Shown piece after piece: positions 11,608 through 22,692 of a stretch of 64,000 nt of DNA; positions within the stretch are counted from its first letter, which is position 1; every line of letters starts with the position of its first letter. The stretch comes from Chondrus crispus (Eukaryota > Rhodophyta > Florideophyceae > Gigartinales > Gigartinaceae), in the NCBI RefSeq assembly GCF_000350225.1, contig NW_005179211.1, forward strand, positions 62,001 through 126,000. Reading direction: 5' to 3'. A program made the translations under genes and the position numbers. Under the pieces are notes generated by a model. It searched no databases, was not told the DNA's origin, and saw nothing but the letters and a program-made list of their open reading frames with translations.

Positions 11608-13600
11608 CTCACTACCAGTACCTGCGTTGCCGACATGGGTACCGGACCGGTCATATTCCAAGCCAAGTGGTACGTTTCTGTCCAGCAACGAAATATTCAC
11701 CATTTCTCTCCGAATATCAAGCCGAATAGTCAAGGTTTTTAATGTCTGGCACTCAATGATGGGTCAAAAGCCGTATTTCGCACAACAAGACAGTCGATTG
11801 GGATGATCAGGTCTGTAAACGAGACAGGCACTCTCGTGACAGTCCCGATGAATTGTGAGGTATCACCGTTGGTGACAGTGATTTGTCGGGATTTGGGAGA
11901 CGGCTTCAGAGAGAGGTCGTCTAAGAGCCGTTTAGACATCAAGTTGGGAATTGCTCCGGAATCTAGAAGTGCCCGTGTCTCCTTGGAGTAGATTGTGACG
12001 GAAAACAACTTGCGCCGACGGGGGAAACTGAAGTGCTCTATGGTGGAAATCTTCGTCTTCCTTGTACCGGAATGGAATATTTTCTGCGTTTCTTACTTCG
12101 CGATATCAGCGTCACCTCGAACCAGCTGGCTGAACTTGACACCAAATGGGGCTCTGGCGAGTTTGGTGAGAATACTATACCTCCCTAGATGGCTGCTGGT
12201 CGTAGCCACTTTGTTAAACTTCGGAGCAGTCTTCTTCTTCGTCCTGCGGTTCTTCGGCGGGACACCAATCAAAACTCCTGCGGTCGAATGGCGAGGCGGA
12301 GTCATTTATTCCACCTCACCGCCCATCAAAGGAGTCGGATGCAGGACAGCAGATGAGTGCTGCTGATATCGCAGCGGCTCCCCCTGAGCATTTTGCTCCA
12401 AAGCAGCAACAACTTGCGGTTTGGATGATGCAACTCGTTCTGTGAAAACCTGAGAATGTTCATCATCAAAATTAACTTTCTTGATTTCTACTTCTCGCTA
12501 ATTCTCCTTCGAGCCATCTTCCCTTGAGGCTTTAGCCGTCGCCCACGGGAGGGTTTAGCGTGTCCAACCTTATTGCAGCAAGTGCATCGAGTTCCCCGAT
12601 GAGGGTTCTCAGGACACTTATTGGCGCCACTACCCTGCCTTCCACAGTACGAGCAGGGACGTTCGTAATGTGGGGCGTTATGCAACCCTCTTTTGAGACT
12701 TCTTCACCAGAAGAGAGTATTCTGCAATTTAGGAGGTTAAATATTCCAGCTTCTCCTCGTAACCTTTCCTCATGGTGGCTCTGCTTGCTTGGGGACCCAA
12801 AACGGATGCCGATGGTGATAAATGCGTGAACGGAGCATAACCGACAGGGATGATTTCTTTCTTGTTACGGTCAAACATCTTGATTGCGTCAACCAACTAG
12901 TTGTACGTGGTTGGGCTGCGGAGCATGACAAATTGAGCGAACTCTGGATGTCTTTGAATGGCCTTGCGGAGTCGTCCAAGCTTAGCAGTACCGCTGAAGT
13001 CGGCTGCCGAATATAAACCCTCCGCATTCCTCACGAACGAAATCACATCATTATCGTGAAGTCTGTGGTCGATAGCCGAACGGATGGCCACCTCAGGGTC
13101 TTCTTGCGGTTGAAACTTGTCGAAGAAGACTTTCTTGGCTGCGGCGTAGTCCATGGCCTCCTCTGTGAGGGTGTCATCAGCGGCCAATCGGCTAGAAGGT
13201 CGAAGGCCGGGCCATCGAGTAACGGAAGCAGTTCCTTCTCCTTCTCCTGGTCGTTCTTTCATTTCATCAAAACGTTGTTGAAATGGAAGAAGAGCTTCTT
13301 GACGTCGAAGGAATCGTAAGAAGTTCCAGAGAACTAGTGAAACCGGCCCACGGCGGGCTGGGTCCCTCGACAAAAAGTACCATGTTGGTGAGTGTTATGG
13401 TCCCGGGATGGGTGAATCTCCTTAAATAGTTTATGCTTGCGTGTGTGTGTGTGTGTCCGTCTCCACGTCGGGTGAGTGCCGGCGCAGCTTTTATAGAGCC
13501 GCACAGGCATCGAACCCCTGACTTGGGTAGCCGTGTAGCATTGCTGTAATAGAAGAACAGTGACCTTGGCCAACAGGTGGCCTCGAAATAGACTCAAAAG
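11608..13600 (-). pseudogene. element F, gypsy gag-protease fragment
   Basis: Read from high to low. A gag-like ORF (13,373-12,897) includes AAAKKVFFDKFQPQEDPEVA and RLRKAIQRHPEFAQFVM. Zinc knuckles lie at 12,650-12,560: CSYCGRQGSGANKC, then CTCCNKVGHAKPS, whose last Cys is Ser. A retropepsin domain (12,008-11,739) carries ALLDSGAIPNLMS, the DSGA catalytic motif, and a second strand ending PIDCLVV. RT and downstream domains are absent; the piece is cut by element E at 11,607. A (GT)7 tract lies at 13,441-13,454 upstream. Family F gag does not resemble A/B gag, so it is a third gypsy lineage. Several frame breaks are present. Confidence 0.75.
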
Positions 13601-13656
13601 TACCTAAAAAATTCCATATCATAACATCCTTACAGTTATGTATGCGGCAAGTAGCC

Positions 13657-14830
13657 TGTAGTGCAATACCCGTCTCGGGTAGTGGGGTGAAAGGAAGTGA
13701 GAAAAGGAAAAATTAGATACTGTGGTCCGGGCTGGAGGACACAAGTGTGCAACGATGCGCACGATTATTTTAATTATTTAATTCTATTTGCAAATTATTC
13801 TGCAGAATCTAGAGCCGGGAGCTACTGTACTCGTCCCGGCGGGGCTATATAACATAGTCCAGTTACCAACCCAAGTGAGTAAAGGTAACCCGAGTTGCCG
13901 GAGTTGAATGTCGCCTTGGTCGAAGTCCGTCTCTACCAAGACGCTCCCATTTACGTAAGCCTACGACATCCTTCAGCGCTCGGGGGTCCCCTTCCTTTTT
14001 CCTTTATTTCCCAATCAAACCCGAGTTGCCGGAGTTATATCTCGCCTTCGTCGAAGACCGCTTCCGTTCACGCGACGCGCTTCACTTCTACGCTGCTAAC
14101 GACATCCTCTATTGCTCAGGGTTCTATTCCTTTTCCTTATCCTTTACCATTCCTATTTCTATCTCTATTACCTATCCATTTCTATTTCTTCCTCTATCCT
14201 TTTCTATCTGTTGGTGCCATCGGCATTGGTTGCGACCTATCCGGTGTAGGTGTTTTAGCCGTCGGGCAACACGTTGTGTAGCGCTGCTACTGTTTCAAGT
14301 TCCGTAGGAAGGCTGTTGCAACGACGCCTCCGTCGAAGGTCTTACTGTATAAGACAGAGTTGGTACCACCCACCGCGATCGCGATCGCGCTGGTGATGGT
14401 GAATTTAGCCATCGGGCAGCACGTCGGTAGTAGCGTTGCTACACGGTTACGATCCCGTCGGGTAGTGCTGAACAAGCCCCCGTCGAAGACCTTGGATTAT
14501 ACGCAAGGTGCTGAAGACTCTCGTCGAGCATTGGCCTTACAACCCAGCGAACCGCGGTTACATTCTCGTAGACAAGCCCAACCCGCACTCGCCGAGCACT
14601 CAAGTCTTCACAAGTCTCTACCACCATTATCCTCCCGGGCCGGGCATCTTTCCTTCCCCCCCTCCCGTCGGAGTTGAGCTACCGTGGGCCGCAAGCCCAC
14701 ACATGGGGAAGGGGAGTCTCGAACGCTCCGTAGCGCGTCCCATCGGTAGTGGTTGTTTCTGTGGCTGTTTTTCTTCTTTTTGTTTGACCGTCGGACTGTG
14801 TTCGCGGCCTGCCAGCCACATTGCACTACA
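13657..14830 (+). repeat. solo LTR of family B with TSD TAGCC
   Basis: This 1,174-bp LTR starts TGTAGTGCAATAC and ends TTGCACTACA, the same ends as the element B LTRs. It is flanked by TAGCC at 13,652-13,656 and 14,831-14,835, so it is an intact solo LTR left by LTR-LTR recombination. A TATA-like GGCTATATAACA lies near 13,844. A segment with CCCGAGTTGCCGGAGTT and TCGAAG.CCG appears twice (from about 13,880 and 14,021), a tandem duplication of about 140 bp that explains its extra length. Confidence 0.9.
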
Positions 14831-14835
14831 TAGCC

Positions 14836-15390
14836 AGGGTGAACGACCGGTTGTTTTTGTCGTACCGTAAAGTACATAAATCAGATCATTTCCAACTTGG
14901 AACTGTACTGAAGCACACAGTCTGGGCACTAAAGTTATTTCGCCTTACATGAATAGCCCGTTGGAGAGTATCCCCGGTAACTGAATGTGATGGCTGACTC
15001 CGGTGCTGGGAGTGCTCAAAAAGGCACATGGAGCACATTTTTATTCTTAGTCGACAAAAGAATGAATCGCTCTGGAGGAGCTCAATTTTGGAGTACTGAA
15101 AGGTGGTTTAGTACCTTAAAAAGGGGGCCGAGAAGCAATATCAATCAGTTGTGTCGGCATATGAACGTTTCGTAAACCTCAATCCCAAACTCTAGACCTG
15201 TTCAACATTGCAATTCGATATCTTTGATGCGTTCAAACTTTGCGTTCTGATAAGATACCATGAGAGACTTCATTTGCCCTTTCACCTGCACAACACCAAC
15301 AACAACAAGAAAGAAGATTTTTCGGTCCCAATATAAAACATCCAGGCACACAGTGCTTCACTTTCCGCCCTAGTTGTCCATATATCCCCC
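14836..15390. other. intergenic, nothing recognised
   Basis: About 550 bp between the solo LTR and the Tigger-type transposase. Only short open frames occur, and no motif, repeat or RNA was recognised. It may hold the 5' end of the neighbouring DNA transposon. Confidence 0.4.
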
Positions 15391-15394
15391 TATT

Positions 15395-16850
15395 GTGCCT
15401 CGCTTCACCCTTACCAATGCGCAAAAACTGAAAACACACCAGGAATTTCAAAACCGGAAACAGAACGGTGGATCAATATCACAGTCTGCTCTTGCAATAA
15501 GGGCCGGCGAAACGTTAAAAATTCGCTTGCTCCTTTCAAACCCTGTAACTTCGAGATTGTTGTGACAGAGGACCAGACTTGTGCTGGAGAACAGACCCAT
15601 TCAAAGGAAAAGAAACGGAGCACAGCCGCATTTGGAAAGAGCTCTCGCTGATTGGATACAATCCATAATTCTATCTCGCCAATGTATCACAGGAGGCGTT
15701 ATCAGACAGAAAGCGGCCAGGCTGCAGGATGGGGTAAACCTCCGTTTAAGTGAATCGGAAAAACGTCGCTGACGCTTAGTGGAGGGTGGGGACAAGGTTC
15801 CAACGACGGTGGAACCTGAATTCACGTCCGATGCATGGTGAAAATGCAAGTGCCGACCGGGGTGCATTTCGTCGCTCGTTTCCAGATTTGCAGAGAAACA
15901 TTCTGCAGTGCACTCTTGATGATGTTTAGAATGCCGAGGAGACACAGTGTTTTTATCGAATGGCCCGGATCGCACGATATCGGACCATGCAGTGGCTGGC
16001 CGGAAGAAGGAAAAATTTCGCCTTACTGTATTGGTTTGTTCAAATACTTCTGGCAAAGGGAAAAGGCCACTTCTGACATTTGGGAAAGCACGGCACCCAA
16101 GATCATTCCAGAAGAAGCAGGACTAGAACTTGGATTTGACTATTAGAATAATAGGAAAGCCTAAATGACACCAAGCTTATGTTTTCCTGGTTGGAAAGGT
16201 TCAATGACGAAAGGTTTTGCTACTGTTGGATAATTTTAGAGCCCATGAGAATGAATAGACGGTGCACGATCTAGAACATGTGCAGATTTAGTTTCCCTGC
16301 CCAATAAAACGTATGTTTTGCATCGTATGGATAGTTGCATCATGGTGACGCGTCACCATCCAACGCCACGTTCAACGCGTTGAAGACAAGGTAAAGAAAA
16401 TTACAATATGAGAGCACTTTGGATATTATGGAGGACGTTAACACCAATATCTATAAGATTGATCAATTATTAACCATGAAGTACATAACAGGCGTATGGG
16501 TAGAAATAGGGAAAGGGTTGTGAGTAATTGCTGGAGGCAGGCTGGTTTACTTAGTGGCAGTGCGTTACAGGATACGGATACAGAACAAGCATCAACTACC
16601 AACGACGAAAGGGATATCGTTGAAGTGATGAGCAATTTAGTTGTTCCTGATGCACGAATGAGTATCCATGCGCTGTTGAATACTGACAATGTTGACTGTC
16701 ATGAAGAAGTCTCTATCGGAAATATAACAGACTCGGCGGAGTTGCATGACACGTCATGCACGCTTTAGAAGAAGATGAGAACAGTTTCACACTTGAGGAA
16801 TCTAATTCAGGTGCTGTGGTGTCGGACGCACTACCAACAGAAGAAGAATA
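15395..16850 (+). pseudogene. Tigger/jerky-type transposase, degenerate
   Basis: Pieces of one transposase appear in order in shifting frames. An N-terminal HTH (LTNAQKLKTHQEFQNRKQNG, about 15,407) is followed by a CENPB/Tc5 HTH (KRNGAQPHLERALADWIQS, about 15,608). DDE_1 follows as GRKKEKFRLTVLVCSNTSG (about 16,000) and KVLLLLDNFRAHE (second Asp, about 16,220). Next come LEHVQI and PNKTYVLHRMD (third-Asp region, about 16,270-16,330), NCWRQAGLL (about 16,530) and an acidic tail ending in EEE-stop near 16,850. Total length, near 450-480 codons, is normal for the family. At least four frameshifts or stops make it inactive. Copia H sequence begins immediately after. Confidence 0.8.
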
Positions 16851-16855
16851 ACTGG

Positions 16856-18928
16856 ACGCGTTACGTACCACTATCGCTGTAGTTGAGGCACAAGACGCTC
16901 ACCCGATACATATAGCCCGCTATCTCCGTACTTGCCTGTTAGAATCCAAGCTTCTGTATTCGTACTGGAGTGATGCCATTAGACATGTGGCACAGGCTAG
17001 GAACATCATGCTTCCCTCAGCAGCTGGCGAATCTCCGCACGTGAAACTTTTCGAATTGAATCCCATTTATGCGAAGCACATGCGACCGTTCGGCTGCCGT
17101 GTTCATGTTCAGCTTAATGCGCGTAAGCAAAACAAGTTCAGCGCACGGCTTGTAGACAGAATTAATCTGGGCGACGTAAGAGGCGGAATGTACCGAGTTC
17201 TAAACTTAGAGAAGATTACTGTTACAATGCACGTCAAGTTTTTCGACCGCGAGTTCCCAGGCACATCTCTGCTGTGTGGAATGGAGGGCAAAATTGATGG
17301 CCAGGAACGGTCAGACTCAAGTAACGCCGAAGGTTATCAGTTCTTCGAGGAGTAGGACAACTCCAATGATGATGATGAAAGCTCAAGTAATGCTAGAAAT
17401 AATTCGCGTAACGATAGTGATGATCAGCACGATGCAGAGAACGGGTTTGTAGATGCAATTGGAGGAGTACAATGGGAAATGGTCACTCACGTTCCGATGG
17501 AACCTTCGAAGTTTGGAACAGATGCCGATGAAACCGACGAGCAGCTCCAGAGGTACAATTACATGCCACGCAACAACAAGGCAATCCCTTCAGTTCTCAG
17601 TACTGCAGACCAGCCGGCACTCAAGGATGCTCTTGCTTCTACAGATGCACACTTTTCGGCAGCGGCAATTCAGGAAGAGTTTGACACAATAACAAATGCA
17701 AATACACATGAAGAGGTGAGTCACTCCCCAAGAAAAGCGCTTTCATCTGGTGTGTCCCTAACGGTCAAACGTGACCAAGAAGGACAACCTGCAAGGCTGA
17801 AGGCAAGATTGCTTGCCAGGGGAAACCTACAGGCAGTTGATGAGGGGGACTACGAAAGTCACTATGCTCCAGTAGCATGTTTTGATCTCGTTCGAATCCT
17901 ACTCTCGTTGTCAACGGCTTTAGATTGAGATCGGCAACATGTGGATGTGAAGGGTGCCTTTCTTTCTGCAGATTGCCCTGAGCAGGACAGAGTTTATCTC
18001 AAGTTGCCGAACATTGAAGGAGTGGATCGAGCAAGTCGGCAGGTTGTCCAATTGAGAAAATATTTGTACGGCTTGCGTGAAGCGTCTCAACTTTGATACA
18101 GGACACTTCGCTCCGCCCTAAAGACTCCCGGGTTTCGCGCATTGTCCTGCAGTGAATATTTGTTCCTGTTGGAAAAGGGGACGACATGGGTTTTGCTGCT
18201 GGCATATGTGGATGACCTCGGTCTATTTGGCGATGAAACGTTGATAGGTTAGGTGAAGGAAGGCATCAGGAAGCATTTCAAAAATTGCAGACCTTGGCAA
18301 TCTCACTCATTTTCTTGGTGTCTGAATAAGTGATGCAGGGAGTGGAGATGTGTCGACGAATCAGAAGGTGTTGATTGAAAAGCAACGAACATGATAGAAA
18401 GCAACACACACTCATCACCCCTGCCATTAAATGTTCTTTATGAACCACGAGTGCCACGTACTCCGAAGGAAGAGGAATAAGTGCACAGGGGTCCGTACAG
18501 AAGTGGTCTCGGCTCACTTTTGCATGTCGGTACCAGAACCAGACCAGACCTCTGGACTGCGGTTCTGACGTTGGGCAAATTTCAATCTGCACCGGCTCCA
18601 CGATATTGTAAAGCAATGAAAGATGTCCCCCTCTACCTGAAAGGTACTATGGACTATGGAATCAGATATAGAAACAATTCAACCACGAAATTGGAAGCAT
18701 GGAGTGATGCTGACTGGGCCCGCGATCAAGACAAAAGGCGCTCGAGGTCCGGAATAGCGATTTTCACTGGAGTCAATCCTGTGCTATGGAGCTCGAAGCT
18801 GCAGCCATGTGTGGCAACATCAACGGCTGAAGCAGAATTTCATGCCCTTTCCAAATGCACAAAAGCGGTGCATTGGTGTCGCCAGGTGTTATAGGAGTTA
18901 GGCGTCACGGTTAATGGACCAAGGACTC
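16856..18928 (+). pseudogene. copia H, integrase-RT-RNase H (left part)
   Basis: Domains in order: the integrase end (SYWSDAIRHVAQARNIMLP; MRPFGCRVHV; KFFDREFP) at 16,860-17,260 and an acidic linker to 17,570. The RT (RVT_2) covers 17,600-18,300 with KARLLARGNLQ, VDVKGAFLSA, YLYGLREASQL and catalytic AYVDDLGLF (18,196 on). RNase H covers 18,480-18,928 with SDADWARDQDKRRSRSG and STAEAEFHALS. In-frame stops at 17,926 and 18,094 fall at Trp positions; more breaks lie near 18,250 and 18,300. Gypsy G cuts the element at 18,928; the last RNase H segment lies at 53,656-53,909. Gag and the 5' LTR are missing. Confidence 0.85.
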
Positions 18929-19230
18929 TGTAGAATTATGTCAGCTCCAGCTCTGCCACAATGTTCGAGGAGAATAGCTGTCACTCGTGTACACCTGGAC
19001 AGAACAGCACGCATGGAGAAGGGGGAGACAGATGACCGACAGCCTGCGTTCATGAGCAACTGTAGACCGGAGAGGCTGACACGATATATCATGGAATGGA
19101 AGTAGAATAGAAAGAGAATAAAGTGCAGGAGCACGCGGGACCTCGGAAGATGGGGAACCGGACATCGTTTTGTTGAGCAATTCTACGTTCTAACCCCTCA
19201 CGTTTAGCTCTAGCTGCCCAGGCGTCTAAA
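18929..19230 (+). repeat. 5' LTR of gypsy G
   Basis: 302 bp, near-identical to 53,348-53,651. It starts TGTAGAATTATG; the end GGCGTCTAAA lacks the canonical CA. The 4-bp ACTC target duplication on its left matches the one right of the partner LTR. Confidence 0.88.
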
Positions 19231-19293
19231 GAAATTTCTTTCCTTGCAGGAGCGATTTGGCAACCAAGCGGCTAGACTACAGCGTGAGAAGGA

Positions 19294-19911
19294 GAATGTC
19301 TGAAAATGATTCAACCGCCGGTCAAGGCGACAGCGAGGGCGTTGTTGGCCTATTTCAACCCATTACTCATCCTGTTCTAAAGAGCGTTGACCCAGTGAGG
19401 GTGCACGCATTCATGCGGGATCGAGAAAGGTATGAGACAGAGATAGCCGAAAAAAAGAAGTAGGTTCCTTCTCTTTCCAAGGCTAGCTACAAGGTATCTG
19501 TGGACCCTAGATTACTGAAACGGATGCACTTTCTCGGCAAGTTTGAGATAGTTGCACCTGGAAAAGAGTACAGTAGTCTCACTTCTGCAGACATACAGAA
19601 ATTTGTGAAGAGCTTAGTAGAGAGAAAAGATGAGTCGTACGACCCTAACTTAATCGAGAAGGTGCTCATGGGGCTCCGTATCCCGACGCATATCGCCGAT
19701 CCTGAAGCACGAATCTTGGAGTTTGCGAGTACTTTTTTCGAGCGAATGGAATCTATTAGTTACGATGATTTCAAGGACCACAACCCTAAAAACTGCGAAG
19801 CTACTACAGGAAAGGCTGTATCCTCGAAAGTTTAAATCAGTGATGCAGAAAGCCTTAGATTATCGAGAATCGTTTCAATCCGACGTGTCTGGTTACGTAA
19901 GATTACTGTGA
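19294..19911 (+). pseudogene. gypsy G gag
   Basis: An ATG at 19,294 (MSENDSTAGQGD) opens a gag-like protein with conserved-looking segments PVRVHAFMRDRERYE and DPRLLKRMHFLGKFEI. TAG at 19,461-19,463, a frame change near 19,800 and TGA at 19,909-19,911 break it. Family gag proteins form the particle that packages element RNA in the cytoplasm. Sequence conservation is weak; the call rests mostly on position between 5' LTR and protease. Confidence 0.65.
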
Positions 19912-19932
19912 ACTGAAGCTGCAGCTCACGAT

Positions 19933-20850
19933 ATGTACAAAGTGGAGGTAGAAAGTGAAAGTCCCAGCTCGTCAAAAAGCTACCGGGGACCGCCGGAGAA
20001 AAGCGTTAAGGGGTACATGGATAAAGACAAATCAAAGAAGTATAGAAGAGACTATCAGACTACAAAATCCAAGTACCCAAATTTTTGTCTCAACGAAGAA
20101 TGCGCCAAGAAGGGTTTAAGGCATCCGGTTATGAGATGCAACAATACAAAGCGTGAAAAGGCAATAGAGCTGCTCGAAAAACATAAAAGGAAGCTCGACG
20201 AAGAGAAGAAGGTAGGGCAGATCAGCGAAAAGGCACCCGAGGGAACTGAGAAAATTACTTTAATCAACGCCTCGTTTGCGAATGTGCTTCCCAGAGTCTT
20301 GTGCACTGACATGGGCTCGGACATCAATCTCATGGGGCCTGACTTGCTCAAAGACTTGACGAAAAAAGGAGCCAAGATGTCAGTCCGACAGTACAGTACA
20401 CCTCGTAATTTTAATTTGGTGATACTGAAGGGACAAAATGGGGAAGACATTTATGTACGGTGCCACAAGGAAGTGACGTTGAATGTCGAACTTTTCATCA
20501 GGCATAGTTTCTACTTAGAGCTACGAAACATGGCGTGGTACCTCGCTACAACTGAAGTTGGAGAGCCTTTGCTTGATAGACCAGTGCTGGAGGCGCTCGG
20601 CATCAATACAAAGGAGCTTCTTGTTGCAGCCATCGATAGGATGGGGCACTCTCTTGACATTGGATCCTCGGTCCCAGATGAGGTCTATCCGAAAGGAAGT
20701 GTTGCACGGCTTATGCAGCAAGGTATTTTCCACAGCGACGGAGAATATGTTGCCGACCACGACGACAGCGAGAACGATACGTGGTTAGACCTCGGCGAGG
20801 ACACCGCATCGGAGATTGACGAAGCCTTGGAGAGGCTGGTGCAAGAGTGA
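19933..20850 (+). CDS. gypsy G zinc finger and protease-like region
   Basis: A 305-codon open frame. A charged N-terminus leads to a Cys/His motif CLNEECAKKGLRHPVMRC (residues about 54-71), a C-X4-C-X6-H-X4-C finger unlike the usual CCHC knuckle. A retropepsin-like fold follows with CTDMGSDINLM at about residues 124-134. The catalytic D-(S/T)-G is here D-M-G, which may weaken or abolish activity. NMAWYLATTEVGEPLLDRPVLEALG (about 197-221) is the conserved downstream strand. It lies in the gag-pol order of G, between gag and RT. The frame is intact over this length. Confidence 0.7.
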   Translation: MYKVEVESESPSSSKSYRGPPEKSVKGYMDKDKSKKYRRDYQTTKSKYPNFCLNEECAKKGLRHPVMRCNNTKREKAIELLEKHKRKLDEEKKVGQISEKAPEGTEKITLINASFANVLPRVLCTDMGSDINLMGPDLLKDLTKKGAKMSVRQYSTPRNFNLVILKGQNGEDIYVRCHKEVTLNVELFIRHSFYLELRNMAWYLATTEVGEPLLDRPVLEALGINTKELLVAAIDRMGHSLDIGSSVPDEVYPKGSVARLMQQGIFHSDGEYVADHDDSENDTWLDLGEDTASEIDEALERLVQE

Positions 20851-20963
20851 GTCGACAATGGGATTTCAGAGAATAGGAAAGCTCGGTTACGCGCTATGCT
20901 GGACCGTTATCGTCATGTATTTCGGCTACGACTTGGAAACGACCCCCTGCAGATGTTGAACCT

Positions 20964-21988
20964 ATGAAAATTATGCTGAAGCCGAGAGCAAAACCATTCA
21001 GAGCGAAGCCCCGGCGATATAGTGGCGAAGGCAGACAGTTCATGGATCGGTATGTACAACGCATACAAGAATACGACTTCGGAAAGATCAATACCAACAG
21101 TCAATGGGTATCAGCACCTGTCTTGGTGAAGAAGCCACCTCCAGCCAATTTAAGATTAACATTCGATTATAGACCAATTAACGCCGCTACGGAACCGGTC
21201 ACGTGGCCAATGCCCCACATCGACACGGAGCTTGCAGACCTGGCAGAGAGCGAGCACTTCGCGTTGATAGATTTCTCAAGCGGATATTGGCAACTGCCCC
21301 TGGATGAGGAGAGCCAGAAGCTGTTGAGCTTCATGACGCCGACTACGGTCATCCAGCCGAAGCGGTGCACTCAGGGAGCTAGAAACGCCGGATCCAATTT
21401 TCAGTCGAAGGTTGAACCTTTGTTCTTGGACATACGTGTATGGCTCAAGGCGTGGCTTGATTATTTCATGCTGCATAACAAAACTGAAGAAGGTCTCCTG
21501 TGTGTTTTAAATAAATTCTTTCAGGTTTGTGCAAAGCGAAACCTAAAAATTTCAGCACTGCAGAGCCACTTATTCCTGCTCGAGGTGCGGTGGTGCAGTT
21601 GGATTATCGATGGCAATGGGGTTCAATTCGACCCCCGAAATCTCAGCGGGCTCCACGAAATACATTTGCCGAGGACTGCTGGAGAGCTGTGTGAATATGT
21701 CCATTGTTTGCAATGGATGGCGAACGGTATACCTGATTTCGCAGACAGAATTGCACCACCCAAGCAAGTGCTCGAGGAAGCATATACCCAAGCAGGTTCT
21801 AGAACAAAGAGGTGAAGAGCATACAATTGAAAAGTCTTTCTTGGAATAGAGGCCACGAGGAGCTGTTTAGAGATTTTCAGGACGAACTTCGCGAAACAGT
21901 TAAACTTTCACACCGAGACACCAATAAGGCGTCATGCGTCTACACCAACGCTCCTGATGCATTTTGGGCTGTCATCCTGACACAGTGC
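20964..21988 (+). pseudogene. gypsy G reverse transcriptase (split)
   Basis: RVT_1 with QWVSAPVLVKKP, LRLTFDYRPINAATEP, HFALIDFSSGYWQLPLDE, and the catalytic box as AWLDYFMLHNKTE. The family's Y/F-x-D-D is L-D-Y here (GAT TAT), so the second metal-binding Asp is lost. A frame change near 21,815 separates the thumb and connection. The segment ending at 21,988 (PDAFWAVILTQ) is the start of RNase H, where element A inserted. RNase H continues at 51,341. Confidence 0.85.
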
Positions 21989-22595
21989 TGTAGTATAATC
22001 ACCCCTAACGATGAGGGGGGTGAGTACTGACAGTTCGGAAAGACCCCGATCGGCGGGAAGATAGAAACACGGCCCACCCACGGTACCGAGCACGGGCTCG
22101 AGGTAGCCGTGGTAGAGTGGGATCGGGGAGGACACGCACACGCGCGAGCGGTTCTACGCCTTGACGCCCCGGAGCGGTACTGGGTGACGATCCACTACCG
22201 ATGGGCGGAGGCGGAGCCGGCTCGTGGGCGTGCTGCGCTCGTCCTCAACCCGCGCGCGGTGCTACTCCTAGGTAAAACGGACGGAAATATCTCAGAGTAA
22301 GCGGGCGGACCAAGGTGGAGGATCCTTGACAAGTCCGTCCTTGTCGTCCTCCACCGCCGGCGGTCCGCTCATATTTAGTATACAGAGTTACCTATCATAA
22401 CATTAGAGTAGTGCAGGTCGGCCTGCCCTGTAGTGCTGTCAGCCGCCGGGGCTGGCAGCACACGTGTCGTACACGTGTTTGCGCGCGCCCCCGTACATGT
22501 GGGGTACGCTGAGGTACTGTAGAGCTCGTGCTCTACAGTTATAAATCTAATCTAAATCTAATCTAAATCTAATTCCGGGAGGGGGATATGCTACA
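21989..22595 (-). repeat. 3' LTR of element A
   Basis: 607 bp. On the plus strand it starts TGTAGTATAATCACCCC and ends GGGATATGCTACA. In element orientation the polypurine tract GAGAGGGGGGCC lies just before it. It contains the palindrome cluster (22,430-22,545). Confidence 0.93.
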
Positions 22596-22692
22596 TGGCC
22601 CCCCTCTCAAGTGTGGACGTCCGCGTCCACAGGTGCTTGCAAACGCGTCTGTTACCCCTCTGGAGCCGAGCGACGACCTCCGTTAGTTCCTC
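22596..22692 (-). repeat. element A polypurine tract and copy 1 of pol-end duplication
   Basis: Beside the 3' LTR, the minus strand reads CTTGAGAGGGGGGCC, the primer site for plus-strand DNA synthesis. The next about 95 bp outward look like the integrase end: EELTEVVARLQRGNRR here, EELVSRYAQRLQRR at the true pol end (43,486-43,397). The 34-bp stretch containing the purine tract is shared with 43,388-43,421 with about five differences. Confidence 0.65.

Noticed and set aside
13470-13570. tRNA-like T-arm (GGTTCGATGCC on the minus strand)
   Set aside because: The stem has mismatches, and no matching acceptor or D arm at the right distance was found.
15601-16056. 151-codon minus-strand frame
   Set aside because: Shadow of the Tigger-type transposase on the plus strand.
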